Source of the DNA: HT1-32 sp040219025
Lineage (GTDB): Bacteria; Pseudomonadota; Alphaproteobacteria; Rhodospirillales; HT1-32
Reading direction: 5' to 3'
Assembly (NCBI GenBank): GCA_040219025.1
Contig: JAVJTE010000013.1
Location: 1-64,000, forward strand
Length of the DNA stretch: 64,000 nt
The notes under the pieces were generated by a model. That model made no database searches. It was not told where the DNA came from and saw only the letters and a program-made list of their open reading frames with translations. Every line of letters starts with the position of its first letter. Position 1 is the first letter of the stretch. Shown here in pieces: positions 1 to 9,204 of the stretch. The position numbers and the translations under genes are program-made.

Positions 1-1629
1 GCCCCGGAACAGCTTTCGGGGACCATTCAGAATGACATTCTGAAAGAGTTCATGGTGCGCAACACCTATATCTATCCGCCCGAATCCTCGATGCGGATCA
101 TCTCTGATATCTTCTCCTACACCGCCGAGCGGATGCCGAAATTCAATTCGATCTCGATCTCCGGCTATCACATGCAGGAAGCCGGGGCGACGGCGGATCT
201 GGAACTCGCCTACACACTGGCTGACGGTGTTGAATATGTCCGCGCCGGAATGGCGGCCGGGCTGAGTGTCGACGCCTTCGCGCCGCGCCTGTCGTTCTTC
301 TGGGCGATAGGCATGAATTACTTCATGGAAGTGGCGAAGATGCGGGCCGCCCGCCTGCTCTGGGCACGTCTGATGAAGCAGTTCGACCCGCAGAACCAGC
401 GGTCGCTGTCGCTGCGCACCCATTGCCAGACCTCCGGCTGGAGCCTGACCGCACAGGATGTCTTCAACAATGTGACGCGGACCTGCGTTGAGGCATTCGC
501 CGCCGTGCATGGTCATACCCAGTCGCTGCATACCAACGCGCTGGATGAAGCACTGGCCCTGCCGACGGATTTCAGCGCCCGGATTGCCCGCAACACCCAG
601 CTGTTCATCCAGCAGGAAACCGGCTCCTGTCGGCTGATCGACCCCTGGGGCGGCAGTTATTATGTCGAGCGCCTGACACATGATCTGGCGCAGCGTGCCT
701 GGGCACATATTCAGGAAGTTGAGGAACAGGGCGGCATGGCCAAGGCCATCGAAGCCGGTATTCCGAAGATGCGGATTGAGGAAGCGGCTGCCCGGACGCA
801 GGCGCGGATTGATTCCGGCCGCCAGACAGTCGTTGGCGTCAATCGCTATAAATCCGGCCAGAAGGATAATGTGCAGGTTCTCAAGGTCGACAATTCCTCG
901 GTCCGCCGCCGGCAGATAGCGCAGCTCGAGCAGTTACGGGCGGAACGTGACCAGTCCGCCTGTGATGCGTCGCTGGCGGCGCTGACCGACGCAGCAAAGT
1001 CCGGCAGCGGCAACCTGCTGGCGCTGGCTGTTGATGCGGCCCGTAAACGGGCAACGGTTGGTGAGATCACCACCGCGATGGAGGTTGTATATGGTCGCCA
1101 TGTTGCGGAAATCCGGTCGATCACAGGTGTTTATGGAGCGGAAATGGGACGGGACTCAACTGCGGCGCAGGATGCCCGGCGCTATATCGATGCTTTCGCC
1201 GCCGAAGAAGGCCGGCGCCCCCGTATCCTGCTGGCCAAGATGGGTCAGGACGGCCATGACCGCGGCCAGAAGGTGATTGCCACGGGGTTTGCCGATCTGG
1301 GCTTTGATGTCGATATCGGCCCGCTGTTCCAGACCCCGGACGAAGCCGCCCGTCAGGCGGTGGAAAATGACGTGCATATGGTCGGGGCCAGCTCGCTGGC
1401 TGCCGGTCACCTGACCCTGGTGCCGGAATTGCGTCAGGCGCTGGATGCGCTGGGGCGTCAGGATATTGCTATCGTTGTCGGCGGTGTCATTCCGCCGCAG
1501 GATTATGACGAGCTCTACGAGGCCGGTGCGCTGGCAATCTTCCCGCCGGGGACAAATATCGCCGAGGCTGCGGTCGAGTTGCTGAAAGCGATCAGCAGCA
1601 CGGCCGATGACGAGCCACAGGTTGCCTGA
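1..1629 (+). CDS. scpA: Methylmalonyl-CoA mutase, C-terminal part (gene starts before the window)
   Basis: The open frame runs from base 1 without a start, giving 542 residues, so roughly the first 170 residues of a usual single-chain mutase of about 710 are missing. The enzyme interconverts methylmalonyl-CoA and succinyl-CoA using adenosylcobalamin. The first part is the end of the TIM-barrel substrate domain. The last 130 or so residues are the B12-binding domain, with the cobalt-ligand motif D-x-H-x-x-G at bases 1249-1266 (DGHDRG). The stop lies 15 bases before meaB, whose product protects this enzyme, so the two are probably one operon. The mmsA gene at 35 kb belongs to a neighbouring pathway. 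Confidence 0.95.
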   Translation, partial: APEQLSGTIQNDILKEFMVRNTYIYPPESSMRIISDIFSYTAERMPKFNSISISGYHMQEAGATADLELAYTLADGVEYVRAGMAAGLSVDAFAPRLSFFWAIGMNYFMEVAKMRAARLLWARLMKQFDPQNQRSLSLRTHCQTSGWSLTAQDVFNNVTRTCVEAFAAVHGHTQSLHTNALDEALALPTDFSARIARNTQLFIQQETGSCRLIDPWGGSYYVERLTHDLAQRAWAHIQEVEEQGGMAKAIEAGIPKMRIEEAAARTQARIDSGRQTVVGVNRYKSGQKDNVQVLKVDNSSVRRRQIAQLEQLRAERDQSACDASLAALTDAAKSGSGNLLALAVDAARKRATVGEITTAMEVVYGRHVAEIRSITGVYGAEMGRDSTAAQDARRYIDAFAAEEGRRPRILLAKMGQDGHDRGQKVIATGFADLGFDVDIGPLFQTPDEAARQAVENDVHMVGASSLAAGHLTLVPELRQALDALGRQDIAIVVGGVIPPQDYDELYEAGALAIFPPGTNIAEAAVELLKAISSTADDEPQVA

Positions 1630-1644
1630 CCGGCAGGAAAACCA

Positions 1645-2664
1645 GTGACGTTGTCGACCCACCCTGTCCGCCCCCGGCGGCAAAAACTCTCGACCGATGA
1701 CTATATCGACGGCGTGTTGAACGGCGACAGGATGGTCCTGGCCCGCGCCATCACGCTGGTCGAAAGCCGCAATACCGAACACCGGGAACAGGCATCCGCC
1801 CTGCTGAAAGGCGTCTCTGCTGCCGGCGGCAAGGCGCACCGGGTTGGCATAACCGGTGTGCCGGGGGTCGGCAAAAGCACCTTCATCGATACGCTGGGCA
1901 GCAATCTGACCGGTTCCGGACACAAGGTGGCGGTGCTGGCGGTGGACCCGACCAGTTCCCGTACCGGCGGCAGCATTCTGGGGGACAAGACCCGGATGGC
2001 CCGGCTGTCAGTTGACCCCGATGCCTTTATTCGCCCCTCACCGTCTGCCGGGACACTGGGGGGCGTGACCCGCCGGACGCGGGAGACCATGTTGCTCTGT
2101 GAAGCCGCCGGGTTTGACATCGTGCTGGTTGAGACGGTGGGTGTCGGCCAGTCAGAAATCGCAGTCTCCGACATGGTTGATTTCTTTCTCGTCCTGATGA
2201 TTGCCGGTGCAGGCGACGAGTTGCAGGGCATCAAGAAGGGGGTGCTGGAAGTCGCCGACATGATCGCCATCAACAAGGCGGATGGTGACAATGAACGCCG
2301 TGCCCGTCGCGCTGCCGGTGACTACCGCAGCGCCCTGAACATCATGACGCCGCAGAATGCCGACTGGCGCCCGCCGGTTGTTACCTGCAGTGCGCTGGCA
2401 AATACAGGTGTGGAAGATCTCTGGGGCCGGATCGTCGAACACCAGACGGTGATGACCGAAAACGGTGCCCTGCCCGCCCGCCGCCAGCAGCAGAACCTGC
2501 GCTGGATGTGGGATGTCATTGAAGACCGGTTGATGGAACGTTTCCGGACCAATGAAGATGTCTCCGGTCAGATGGCTGACATCGAGCCGCTGGTCAAAGA
2601 CGGCAGCCTGCCCGCCGGTGTCGCCGCTGACCAACTGATCAGCCTGCTGTTCCCGGACCGGTAG
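1645..2664 (+). CDS. meaB: Methylmalonyl-CoA mutase-associated GTPase MeaB
   Basis: A 339-residue G3E-family GTPase that gates cofactor loading and protects methylmalonyl-CoA mutase from inactivation. The Walker A motif G-V-P-G-V-G-K-S-T is at residues 71-79. An SSRTGGSILGDKTRM stretch follows, and a guanine-specificity NKAD motif lies near residue 210. The length is usual for the family. The start is GTG, 15 bases after the mutase stop, with GGCAGGAAA just upstream as a ribosome binding site. The tandem arrangement with the mutase makes the assignment firm. Nothing odd is seen. Confidence 0.95.
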   Translation: MTLSTHPVRPRRQKLSTDDYIDGVLNGDRMVLARAITLVESRNTEHREQASALLKGVSAAGGKAHRVGITGVPGVGKSTFIDTLGSNLTGSGHKVAVLAVDPTSSRTGGSILGDKTRMARLSVDPDAFIRPSPSAGTLGGVTRRTRETMLLCEAAGFDIVLVETVGVGQSEIAVSDMVDFFLVLMIAGAGDELQGIKKGVLEVADMIAINKADGDNERRARRAAGDYRSALNIMTPQNADWRPPVVTCSALANTGVEDLWGRIVEHQTVMTENGALPARRQQQNLRWMWDVIEDRLMERFRTNEDVSGQMADIEPLVKDGSLPAGVAADQLISLLFPDR

Positions 2665-2692
2665 CTGGCAGGCTGTGTCGCCAATCCGCTGA

Positions 2693-2815
2693 TCAGGCGG
2701 CCATGACCTGGAAAGCCATCAGCCAGCCATAGGCGAAGACGGTCATCATCAGGGTAAAGCCGGCGGCGACGGAAATCGCGCTCAGCAGCATTTCGGAACG
2801 ATTGATCATTTGCAT
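2693..2815 (-). CDS. Small single-pass membrane protein, 40 residues, unknown function
   Basis: The frame can be read further upstream, but the ATG at 2815 is preceded by a good ribosome binding site (GAGGGAGAG, about 5 bases away), giving 40 residues. After about eight polar residues (MQMINRSE) nearly everything is hydrophobic, so it should be one transmembrane helix with a very short tail. No family is recognised. Upstream to 2923 the DNA is AT-rich and probably carries its promoter. It faces away from the response regulator gene that ends at 2924 on the same strand, so the two may be cotranscribed. Confidence 0.55.
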   Translation of the reverse strand: MQMINRSEMLLSAISVAAGFTLMMTVFAYGWLMAFQVMAA

Positions 2816-2923
2816 CTCAACTCTCCCTCGTTGGTGTCGGGAGGTTATAGCGAATCGGAAATCATATGTAAAGAACAAAACATGAACATTTATTTTATCA
2901 TTATAAAACAATAAGTTGATCCG

Positions 2924-3289
2924 TTATGGAAAATAAGGTTTCAGATCGCTGGCCAGTGTGAGCGGATTGAAGGGTTTGGGGATAATGCCGTCCGGTTGCA
3001 GCTTTTCGAGGTCTTGCCGGGCCTCCCGCGTCGCCCCTGTCAGAAACAGAAACTTCAGTCCCGGCGGAGCGATAGCGCGCATCCGGGTCAGCAGTTCGGA
3101 TCCCGGCATGTCCGGCAAATGCAGATCCAGAAGCGCAATGTCAGCACGGCGGATGTCGTCTGTCATTGTCAGGGCCTCTGCCCCGGTTGCGGAAAAGATG
3201 ACCTCAAACCCGCCAATATCGGCAAGGGCTATCGCGAGCAACGCCCGGATTTCCGGATCGTCATCTGCGACAAATACGACTCCCGCCAT
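2924..3289 (-). CDS. Single-domain response regulator (CheY-like receiver)
   Basis: A stand-alone receiver domain of 121 residues with no output domain. The acidic pocket D9-D10-D11, the phosphoacceptor Asp at residue 55 (ALLDLHLPDMPG), Thr at 84 (FLTGAT) and Lys at 105 (PKPF) are all present, so it should be phosphorylatable. I chose the ATG at 3289 because the residues before it in the longer frame are unlike the family and the receiver fold begins right there. It probably acts as a phosphate shuttle or on a protein target. The degenerate PleD-like gene on the opposite strand starts 82 bases away, but no kinase is adjacent. Confidence 0.85.
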   Translation of the reverse strand: MAGVVFVADDDPEIRALLAIALADIGGFEVIFSATGAEALTMTDDIRRADIALLDLHLPDMPGSELLTRMRAIAPPGLKFLFLTGATREARQDLEKLQPDGIIPKPFNPLTLASDLKPYFP

Positions 3290-3370
3290 GATGATGTTCC
3301 CGTTGCCTGTTGTGTTCCCGGAGAGTCTGAACACCCCCTCGTTATTGATGCGTGGATTTCGTTACGCAAT

Positions 3371-4708
3371 ATGCGCATGATGTTGGTTATGGAAAGACGT
3401 GCAAACATCCTTTGCGTTGGTGAACGCAGTGCTGAAATGGAACGACTGGCGATTACGATTGCCGGTGAACGTGACGGTGTGTTTTTTGTGACCTCGGAAC
3501 GGGCCGGCCTCGGGGTTGTTGCCGAGAACCGGCCGGACATGGTTATCGTTGCCGAATATCTTCGGCAAGGGAACCGGGACAGTTTCACCCGGTTGCTGAA
3601 TAACGGTGATGGTGTCGCCCCGACACCGGTGGCCTGGCTCTGCAATCCGGCCGATGCCGATGCCTATATCAACGCGACGAACGCAGGCGCAGATGAAGTT
3701 TTCTTTGGTGACGAAGAAGATGTCATGCTGCTGGCCAGAACCCGGCCGCTGATCCGGATGTCGATGCTCTATGAGGAGATGTGGCGACGTTTGAGCATTG
3801 CCCGGCGGTTCGGTCTGGAGCCTGAAACGGTCGTAACGTCATCGGCCCCGGAAGCCGATGAACCAAAGCTGTTGCTGCTGGAAACCGGGGATGCCGGGGG
3901 CTTTGGCGGTGATCTTGCCGAAGACGGTCTGACATGCCGGGTTGATGACCTTGTTGCGGCGGAGCAGGAACTTGTCTCCGGTGCCTACGACGCCCTGCTG
4001 TTTGATGCGACGGACGAAACCCCGGACTGGCTCGATTTCTGCGCCCGGATCAGGAATAATCCGCGGCTGTTTCATCTGCCGGTGGTTGCGGCCACAAATG
4101 GCGAGAAACAGTTTGATCTGGCCCTCTATGGTGCGGGTGTCACTCAGGTGGTCTTCAAGTACGGAGATATGGAGGTCTGGCGCTTTTTATCGGCCAAGCG
4201 TGCCCGGAACTTTGCTCTCGGGCAACGACTCAACCGGTCGCTCCGTCAGACGATGCATGACGAAACCGTTGACCCGCTGACCTGGACCTACAGCCCGGCG
4301 TTTCTGTCAGACCATTTGATGGCCGCAGTGGGTACCGCACGGGCGATGCGCCATCCGGTTTCCATCATCCGGGTGAAAATTGCCAACTATCCGGAGATGG
4401 CGGCAGAGTTCTCTCTGCCGTCATTATATCATATGATACAACAGGTTGCGCAATGGATCACCCGCCTGCTGCGGACCGAAGACTTGGTTGCGCGGGATCT
4501 GGATGACAGCTTCACGATCGTGCTGCCCAATACGCCACAACACGAGGCCGAGATTGTGAAGGACCGTGTTCTGGGCGTTCTCGTGAATACGGATCTGGCA
4601 GTTTATGATGTTTATCGCCCGGTAGCGGTAGACCTGATTGCAGGCATTGCCCATATGGAATTGTCAGACAGTGCGGAAGCCATGATGGAGCGCGCCGCAC
4701 CGAAGTGA
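3371..4708 (+). CDS. PleD-like protein with degenerate receiver and GGDEF domains
   Basis: About 445 residues. Two stretches (roughly 10-125 and 175-290) have the alternating pattern of receiver domains but lack the usual acidic triad and phosphoacceptor context. The C-terminal 150 residues look like a diguanylate cyclase fold: a DPLTWTYSPAFLSDHL segment replaces the usual D-x-L-T-x-L-x-N-R, and RDLDDSF stands where GGDEF should be. It should therefore not make cyclic di-GMP. The start is uncertain: ATG codons lie at 3371, 3377, 3380 and 3389, none with a clear ribosome binding site. The frame is open back to 2996, but that part overlaps the response regulator gene. Possible role: a scaffold or sensor. 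Confidence 0.7.
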   Translation: MRMMLVMERRANILCVGERSAEMERLAITIAGERDGVFFVTSERAGLGVVAENRPDMVIVAEYLRQGNRDSFTRLLNNGDGVAPTPVAWLCNPADADAYINATNAGADEVFFGDEEDVMLLARTRPLIRMSMLYEEMWRRLSIARRFGLEPETVVTSSAPEADEPKLLLLETGDAGGFGGDLAEDGLTCRVDDLVAAEQELVSGAYDALLFDATDETPDWLDFCARIRNNPRLFHLPVVAATNGEKQFDLALYGAGVTQVVFKYGDMEVWRFLSAKRARNFALGQRLNRSLRQTMHDETVDPLTWTYSPAFLSDHLMAAVGTARAMRHPVSIIRVKIANYPEMAAEFSLPSLYHMIQQVAQWITRLLRTEDLVARDLDDSFTIVLPNTPQHEAEIVKDRVLGVLVNTDLAVYDVYRPVAVDLIAGIAHMELSDSAEAMMERAAPK

Positions 4709-4733
4709 ATAATAGTTCAAACAGGATGTTCTC

Positions 4734-5396
4734 ATGAAGCTGGATATTGTTGTCGATACGATCTGCCCCTGGTGCTTTATCGGAAAGCGCCGCCTTGAGG
4801 AGGCGATGGAAGGTCTGGCCGGTGAGGCCGTTGAAATTCGCTGCCGTCCGTTTGTGCGCACTCCGGACTTGCCGGATGGCGGTATCGACCGGCAAACCTA
4901 TCTGTCGACCAAGTTTGGCGGGGAACACCGGGCTGAGCGGGTCTATGACAGCATCCGCCGGGCAGGACAGGGTAACGGTATCGATTTCGCCTTTGACCGG
5001 ATTCAGCGCACACCGAATTCGGTGGATTCACATCGTCTGATCCGGTTTGCGGAACGGCATGCAAGCCCGGATGCCTGTGAGGCAATGGTTGAGCAGTTGT
5101 TCGAGGCCTATTTTCTGGAAGGCCGCGATATCGGTGATCTGGCTGTGCTGACAGAAATCGGTGTTGCGGCCGGTCTCGACCGGGAAGCCCTGTCAGCCTA
5201 TCTTGCCAGCGATGAAGACCGTGCGGAAATTTACCGTGAAAATGCCGAGGCGCACCGTCTTGGCGTGACCGGCGTCCCCTGTTTTATCCTTGATGACAAA
5301 TACGCCATCGCCGGCGCGCAGGAGGCAGAGGTCCTTCGCCGCATGTTCCAGACTGCGGCCGAAGGTGCACTTTCGGCGCAAAGCGGCAGCGCCTAG
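4734..5396 (+). CDS. FrnE-like DsbA-family oxidoreductase
   Basis: A 220-residue thioredoxin-fold protein of the DsbA/FrnE group (2-hydroxychromene-2-carboxylate isomerase-like). It has a C-P-W-C redox motif at residues 11-14 near the N terminus, a long helical insert, and a cis-proline loop GVTGVPCF near the C terminus. There is no signal peptide, so it is cytoplasmic. FrnE homologues in other bacteria have disulfide isomerase or oxidoreductase activity; the substrate here is unknown. AGGA lies 10 bases before the ATG. The last four bases overlap the end of mfd on the other strand. Confidence 0.85.
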   Translation: MKLDIVVDTICPWCFIGKRRLEEAMEGLAGEAVEIRCRPFVRTPDLPDGGIDRQTYLSTKFGGEHRAERVYDSIRRAGQGNGIDFAFDRIQRTPNSVDSHRLIRFAERHASPDACEAMVEQLFEAYFLEGRDIGDLAVLTEIGVAAGLDREALSAYLASDEDRAEIYRENAEAHRLGVTGVPCFILDDKYAIAGAQEAEVLRRMFQTAAEGALSAQSGSA

Positions 5397-8300
5397 CCCT
5401 CGGCGATCACCGCGAGATCTCGGACCAGCCGGCTGACCCCGGCAATACGGTCCTGCTGGCGGTCCCAGGCCCGGCGAATAACCAGCTTGTGATCCGGGCG
5501 GACCTTTGCGGCACCGGTTTCCTTTGCGATGAAGGCAACCAGCCCGCCGGGATTGTCGAACCGGTTGTTCCGGAAGGTGATAACGGCTCCCTTCGGCCCG
5601 GCATCGATCTTCTCGATATTTGCCTGTTTGCAGGTGCGCTTGATCGACAGCACCTTCAGCAGGTTTTCGACTTCATCCGGCAGTTTCCCGAACCGGTCAA
5701 TCAGTTCCGCGGCGAAGCTCTCTGACTCCATCTCGTCCGACAGCGTTGCCATCCGGCGATAGAGGCTGAGCCTCAGGCCGAGGTCCTGAACATAGCTTTC
5801 GGGAATAAGAATCGGCGTGCTGATATTGATCGCTGGTGACCATTCACGGCTGTCGGTTTCGTCATCCGTATCGCCGTCCTTGATGGCGGCGACGGCCTCC
5901 TCCAGCATCTGCTGATAAAGCTCGATCCCGACTTCCTTGATATGGCCGGACTGTTCTTCACCCAGCAGGTTCCCGGCACCACGGATATCAAGATCGTGGC
6001 TGGCCAGGCTGAAACCCGCGCCAAGACTGTCGAGGGTCTGCATCACCTGCAGGCGGCGCTCCGCAGTCGGTGTGATCTTGTGATCGTTGGGGATGGTGAG
6101 ATAGGCGTAGGCCCGCAGTTTCGAGCGCCCTACCCGGCCCCGCAGCTGGTACAGCTGTGCCAGGCCCAGCATGTCGGCCCGGTGAATCACCATCGTGTTG
6201 ACGTTCGGCAGATCCAGCCCGCTTTCGATGATGTTGGTGGCGACCAGCACATCAAACTTGCCGTCGGCAAAGGCATGCATGACATCTTCCAGCTCCTTGC
6301 CGGACATCTGGCCATGGGCGATGGCGAGGCGGATGTCGGGCACCAGCTTGCGCAGACGCCCGACCAGCCGGTCCATGTCTCCGATGCGCGGACAGACATA
6401 GAATACCTGGCCACCGCGATGCAGTTCGCGCTGCAATGCCTCGCGCACGATCACCGGGTCATAGGGCAGAATAAAGGTCCGGACCGCCAGCCGGTCGACA
6501 GGCGGCGTCGCGATGACACTCAGTTCCCGCACGCCGGTCAGGGCAAGCTGCAGCGTGCGCGGGATCGGTGTTGCGGTCAGTGTCAGTACATGAACGTCGG
6601 CCTTCAGCTGTTTCAGCCGCTCCTTGTGGGCGACGCCGAAATGCTGCTCCTCATCGACGACCAGCAGGCCAAGACTGGCGAAGGCGGTGTTCTTTGACAG
6701 CAGCGCATGGGTGCCGACGACGATATCGACCCTGCCGCTTTCCATATCCTCGCGGATGGCTTTGGCATCTGCGGCCGATGTCAGGCGTGACAGCTGTGCC
6801 ACCCGTACCGGCAGGTCGCGGAAGCGGTCAGCGAAGGTCTTGTAATGCTGCATCGCCAGCAATGTCGTCGGTACGACAACGGCAACCTGATGGCCACTCA
6901 GGGCGGTCACGAAGGCGGCCCGCAGGGCAACTTCGGTCTTGCCGAAGCCGACGTCGCCACAAACCAGCCTGTCCATCGGTCGCCCGGCTTTCAGGTCGCC
7001 GGTAACGTCGTGAATCGCTGCAGCCTGATCCTCGGTTTCCTCAAACGGGAATCGCGCACAGAATTCGTCATAGGCACCGTCTGTCACTTCAAAGGCAGGC
7101 GCGGTCTTCATTTTCCGCTTGGCGGCGATCCGGATCAGCTGTTCGGCCATATCGCGGATACGTTTTTTCAGCTTTGCCTTGCGGGCCTGCCATCCGGCGC
7201 CGCCCAGCTTGTCGAGGAAGGCGACCCCGTCTTCGGAACCGAACCGCGACAGCATCTCGATATTTTCGACCGGTACGTAAAGCTTGTCGCCACCCTGATA
7301 GACCAGCCGGAGGCAATCATGCGGTGCCCCGGCGGCGGAGATGGTCTCAAGCCCCTCATAGCGACCGATACCGTGGTCGACATGGACGACAAGATCACCT
7401 TCGCCCAGCGTGCCGGCATCATTGATGAATTGTTCCGCCCGGCGTTTGCGCGCCGGTCGTGCATAGCGCTCTCCCAGCAGGTCCTGCTCGGAGATGACGG
7501 CGAAGTCCGGGCCGAGGAATCCGTGATCAACATAAAGCAGCGCCATCGGAATAGTCGTGGCCGGCAGGGTGCCGATATCGCTGTAGCTGTCGATGAAGGC
7601 TGCGTCCGGTGCGCCATGCTCTTTCAGCACGGTCGCCAGCCGCTCACCGGCACCGCGGCCGCCAATCGCCAGCAGCGGGCGCATTCCCCGTTTTGTCAGG
7701 TCTTTGAAATGCTCGATTGCCGCATCATAGACATTACCGCCGGGCTGGTTGCGGACGTCCGCAAAATTGCGTCCCGGACGCCCCCCGGCATCGGACCCGC
7801 CGGTCTCGAACGGGCTGAAGGTACGGGCCGATTTTGTCGGCAGCAGACGTTCCCAGTCCTCCGGGCCGATATACAGGGCTTCGGGATGCAATGCCTTGTA
7901 GTCAGGGGCATCCTTGAACATCTTCGTGCCGCGCATTTCGTCACGGGCATGGAAATAGTCGGCGATCTGTTCCAGCCGTGCCTCGACGGAAGCATCGATC
8001 TGGCTGTCCAGAAACAGGCTGGCGTCGGGCGCATAATCGAAAATCGTATCCATGGCGGGATGAAACAGCGGCAGCCAGTGCTCCATCCCCATATGCCTGC
8101 GCCCCTCGGAGACCGAGAGGTAGAGCTGGTCTTCATCACCGACCGCGCCGAACCTTTCGCGATATCCGGTGCGGAACCGGGCAATGCTCTCCTCATCCAG
8201 AACGACTTCGCTGACGGGATGGATATCGATTCGGGAAATTTTCTCGACGGTGCGCTGGGTTTCCGGATCGAACAGTCGGATATCGTCAATATCGTCGCCA

Positions 8301-8851
8301 AAGAAGTCGATTCGTATGGGACGGTCTGATCCCGGCGGGAAAACATCGATAATACCGCCACGTGCGGCATATTCGCCGGTTTCCATGACGGTATCCGTCC
8401 GGTGGAAACCGTTGGTCTCCAGAAACGAGATCAGTTTCTCTGTCCGGATGGCAGAACCGGCGGCAAGCGCGATCCGGCGTCCGGTGAGGGATTTCCGCAG
8501 AGGTACCCGCTGCAGAACCGCCGCCGTTGTGGTGAGAATGATGGCTGGCCGGTCACCGAGGGTCGCGAGGCGGACCAGCCCGGCCACCCGGCGGCCGGCA
8601 ACATCGGGCTTCGGTGACAGCCGGTCATAGGGCAGGCAATCCCAGGCCGGAATTTCAATAACGTCAGCCTCCGGCGCAAAGAAGCGGATAGCATCCGCCG
8701 TCCGTGCCATTCTGGCGTCGTTGCGGGCGACAAACAGTGCCTGTCGGCCATCCGCTGCTACTTGTGCCAGCAACCAGGCGTCATAGCCCTCGGGGGCACC
8801 GCCGACGGTCAGGCGTCCGGTTTCGTCCGGCTTCGGTGTCAGGGCATTCAC
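5393..8851 (-). CDS. mfd: Transcription-repair coupling factor Mfd
   Basis: A 1152-residue ATPase that removes RNA polymerase stalled at DNA lesions and recruits UvrA. Order: UvrB-like N-terminal part, RNA-polymerase interaction domain near residues 480-550, RecG-like helicase motor with Walker A GDVGFGKTE near 635 and DEEQHFG near 733, then the C-terminal TRCF domain. I chose the GTG at 8851 over a start 30 codons upstream: it overlaps the sdhE stop as GTGA, a typical coupled start, and gives the usual length. The two genes form one transcript. Mfd shares its motor family with RecG, encoded divergently nearby. Confidence 0.97.
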   Translation of the reverse strand: MNALTPKPDETGRLTVGGAPEGYDAWLLAQVAADGRQALFVARNDARMARTADAIRFFAPEADVIEIPAWDCLPYDRLSPKPDVAGRRVAGLVRLATLGDRPAIILTTTAAVLQRVPLRKSLTGRRIALAAGSAIRTEKLISFLETNGFHRTDTVMETGEYAARGGIIDVFPPGSDRPIRIDFFGDDIDDIRLFDPETQRTVEKISRIDIHPVSEVVLDEESIARFRTGYRERFGAVGDEDQLYLSVSEGRRHMGMEHWLPLFHPAMDTIFDYAPDASLFLDSQIDASVEARLEQIADYFHARDEMRGTKMFKDAPDYKALHPEALYIGPEDWERLLPTKSARTFSPFETGGSDAGGRPGRNFADVRNQPGGNVYDAAIEHFKDLTKRGMRPLLAIGGRGAGERLATVLKEHGAPDAAFIDSYSDIGTLPATTIPMALLYVDHGFLGPDFAVISEQDLLGERYARPARKRRAEQFINDAGTLGEGDLVVHVDHGIGRYEGLETISAAGAPHDCLRLVYQGGDKLYVPVENIEMLSRFGSEDGVAFLDKLGGAGWQARKAKLKKRIRDMAEQLIRIAAKRKMKTAPAFEVTDGAYDEFCARFPFEETEDQAAAIHDVTGDLKAGRPMDRLVCGDVGFGKTEVALRAAFVTALSGHQVAVVVPTTLLAMQHYKTFADRFRDLPVRVAQLSRLTSAADAKAIREDMESGRVDIVVGTHALLSKNTAFASLGLLVVDEEQHFGVAHKERLKQLKADVHVLTLTATPIPRTLQLALTGVRELSVIATPPVDRLAVRTFILPYDPVIVREALQRELHRGGQVFYVCPRIGDMDRLVGRLRKLVPDIRLAIAHGQMSGKELEDVMHAFADGKFDVLVATNIIESGLDLPNVNTMVIHRADMLGLAQLYQLRGRVGRSKLRAYAYLTIPNDHKITPTAERRLQVMQTLDSLGAGFSLASHDLDIRGAGNLLGEEQSGHIKEVGIELYQQMLEEAVAAIKDGDTDDETDSREWSPAINISTPILIPESYVQDLGLRLSLYRRMATLSDEMESESFAAELIDRFGKLPDEVENLLKVLSIKRTCKQANIEKIDAGPKGAVITFRNNRFDNPGGLVAFIAKETGAAKVRPDHKLVIRRAWDRQQDRIAGVSRLVRDLAVIAEG

Positions 8852-9120
8852 CGGCTCGCGTATCCGTTCTGGAAATCCCGCATCATCTGCATGACATCGT
8901 GGTCGACATCTTCCGGCACAGGTGCGGTGCCGGTGATCCATTTATACAGATCGGTGTCGTTTTCGTTCAGCAATCCCTCGAACCGGTCTTTCTGGATATC
9001 GCTCATACCGTCAAGATAGGTCGCGGCAAAATCCCCGACCAGATTGTCGAGTTCGCTGGTACCGCGGTAGCGGCTGCGGTGGAGAAGTTTCTTCAGGCGG
9101 TGTTTTTCTGGATCGTCCAT
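8848..9120 (-). CDS. sdhE: FAD assembly factor SdhE (succinate dehydrogenase assembly factor 2)
   Basis: A 90-residue helical protein that promotes covalent attachment of FAD to the succinate dehydrogenase flavoprotein. The diagnostic RG-x-x-E motif is present as RGTSELD at residues 19-25, followed by the FEGLLNENDTDLYKWITG stretch typical of the family. It overlaps mfd by four bases and is read first, so translation is coupled. The sdhE-mfd-recG neighbourhood recurs in alphaproteobacteria. The 84 bases up to the recG start must hold the divergent promoters. Confidence 0.93.
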   Translation of the reverse strand: MDDPEKHRLKKLLHRSRYRGTSELDNLVGDFAATYLDGMSDIQKDRFEGLLNENDTDLYKWITGTAPVPEDVDHDVMQMMRDFQNGYASR

Positions 9121-9204
9121 ATCTGCGCTTCTGGAGGAAAACGGTTTCCGGGGATATAGACATTCCCTACCTTGTTGTCAGCCGCCCATTCGCATTGGAG
9201 AGTC

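Noticed and set aside
2996..3370. N-terminal extension of the PleD-like protein
   Set aside because: The frame is open, but it overlaps the receiver gene on the other strand and its translation has a low-complexity, unrelated composition.
6845..8329. A 494-codon open frame antisense to mfd
   Set aside because: It lies entirely within mfd, has no recognisable motif, and such long antisense frames are expected in GC-rich coding DNA. Others at 37227-39137, 14943-16679, 9823-11139 and 42785-43963 were rejected for the same reason.
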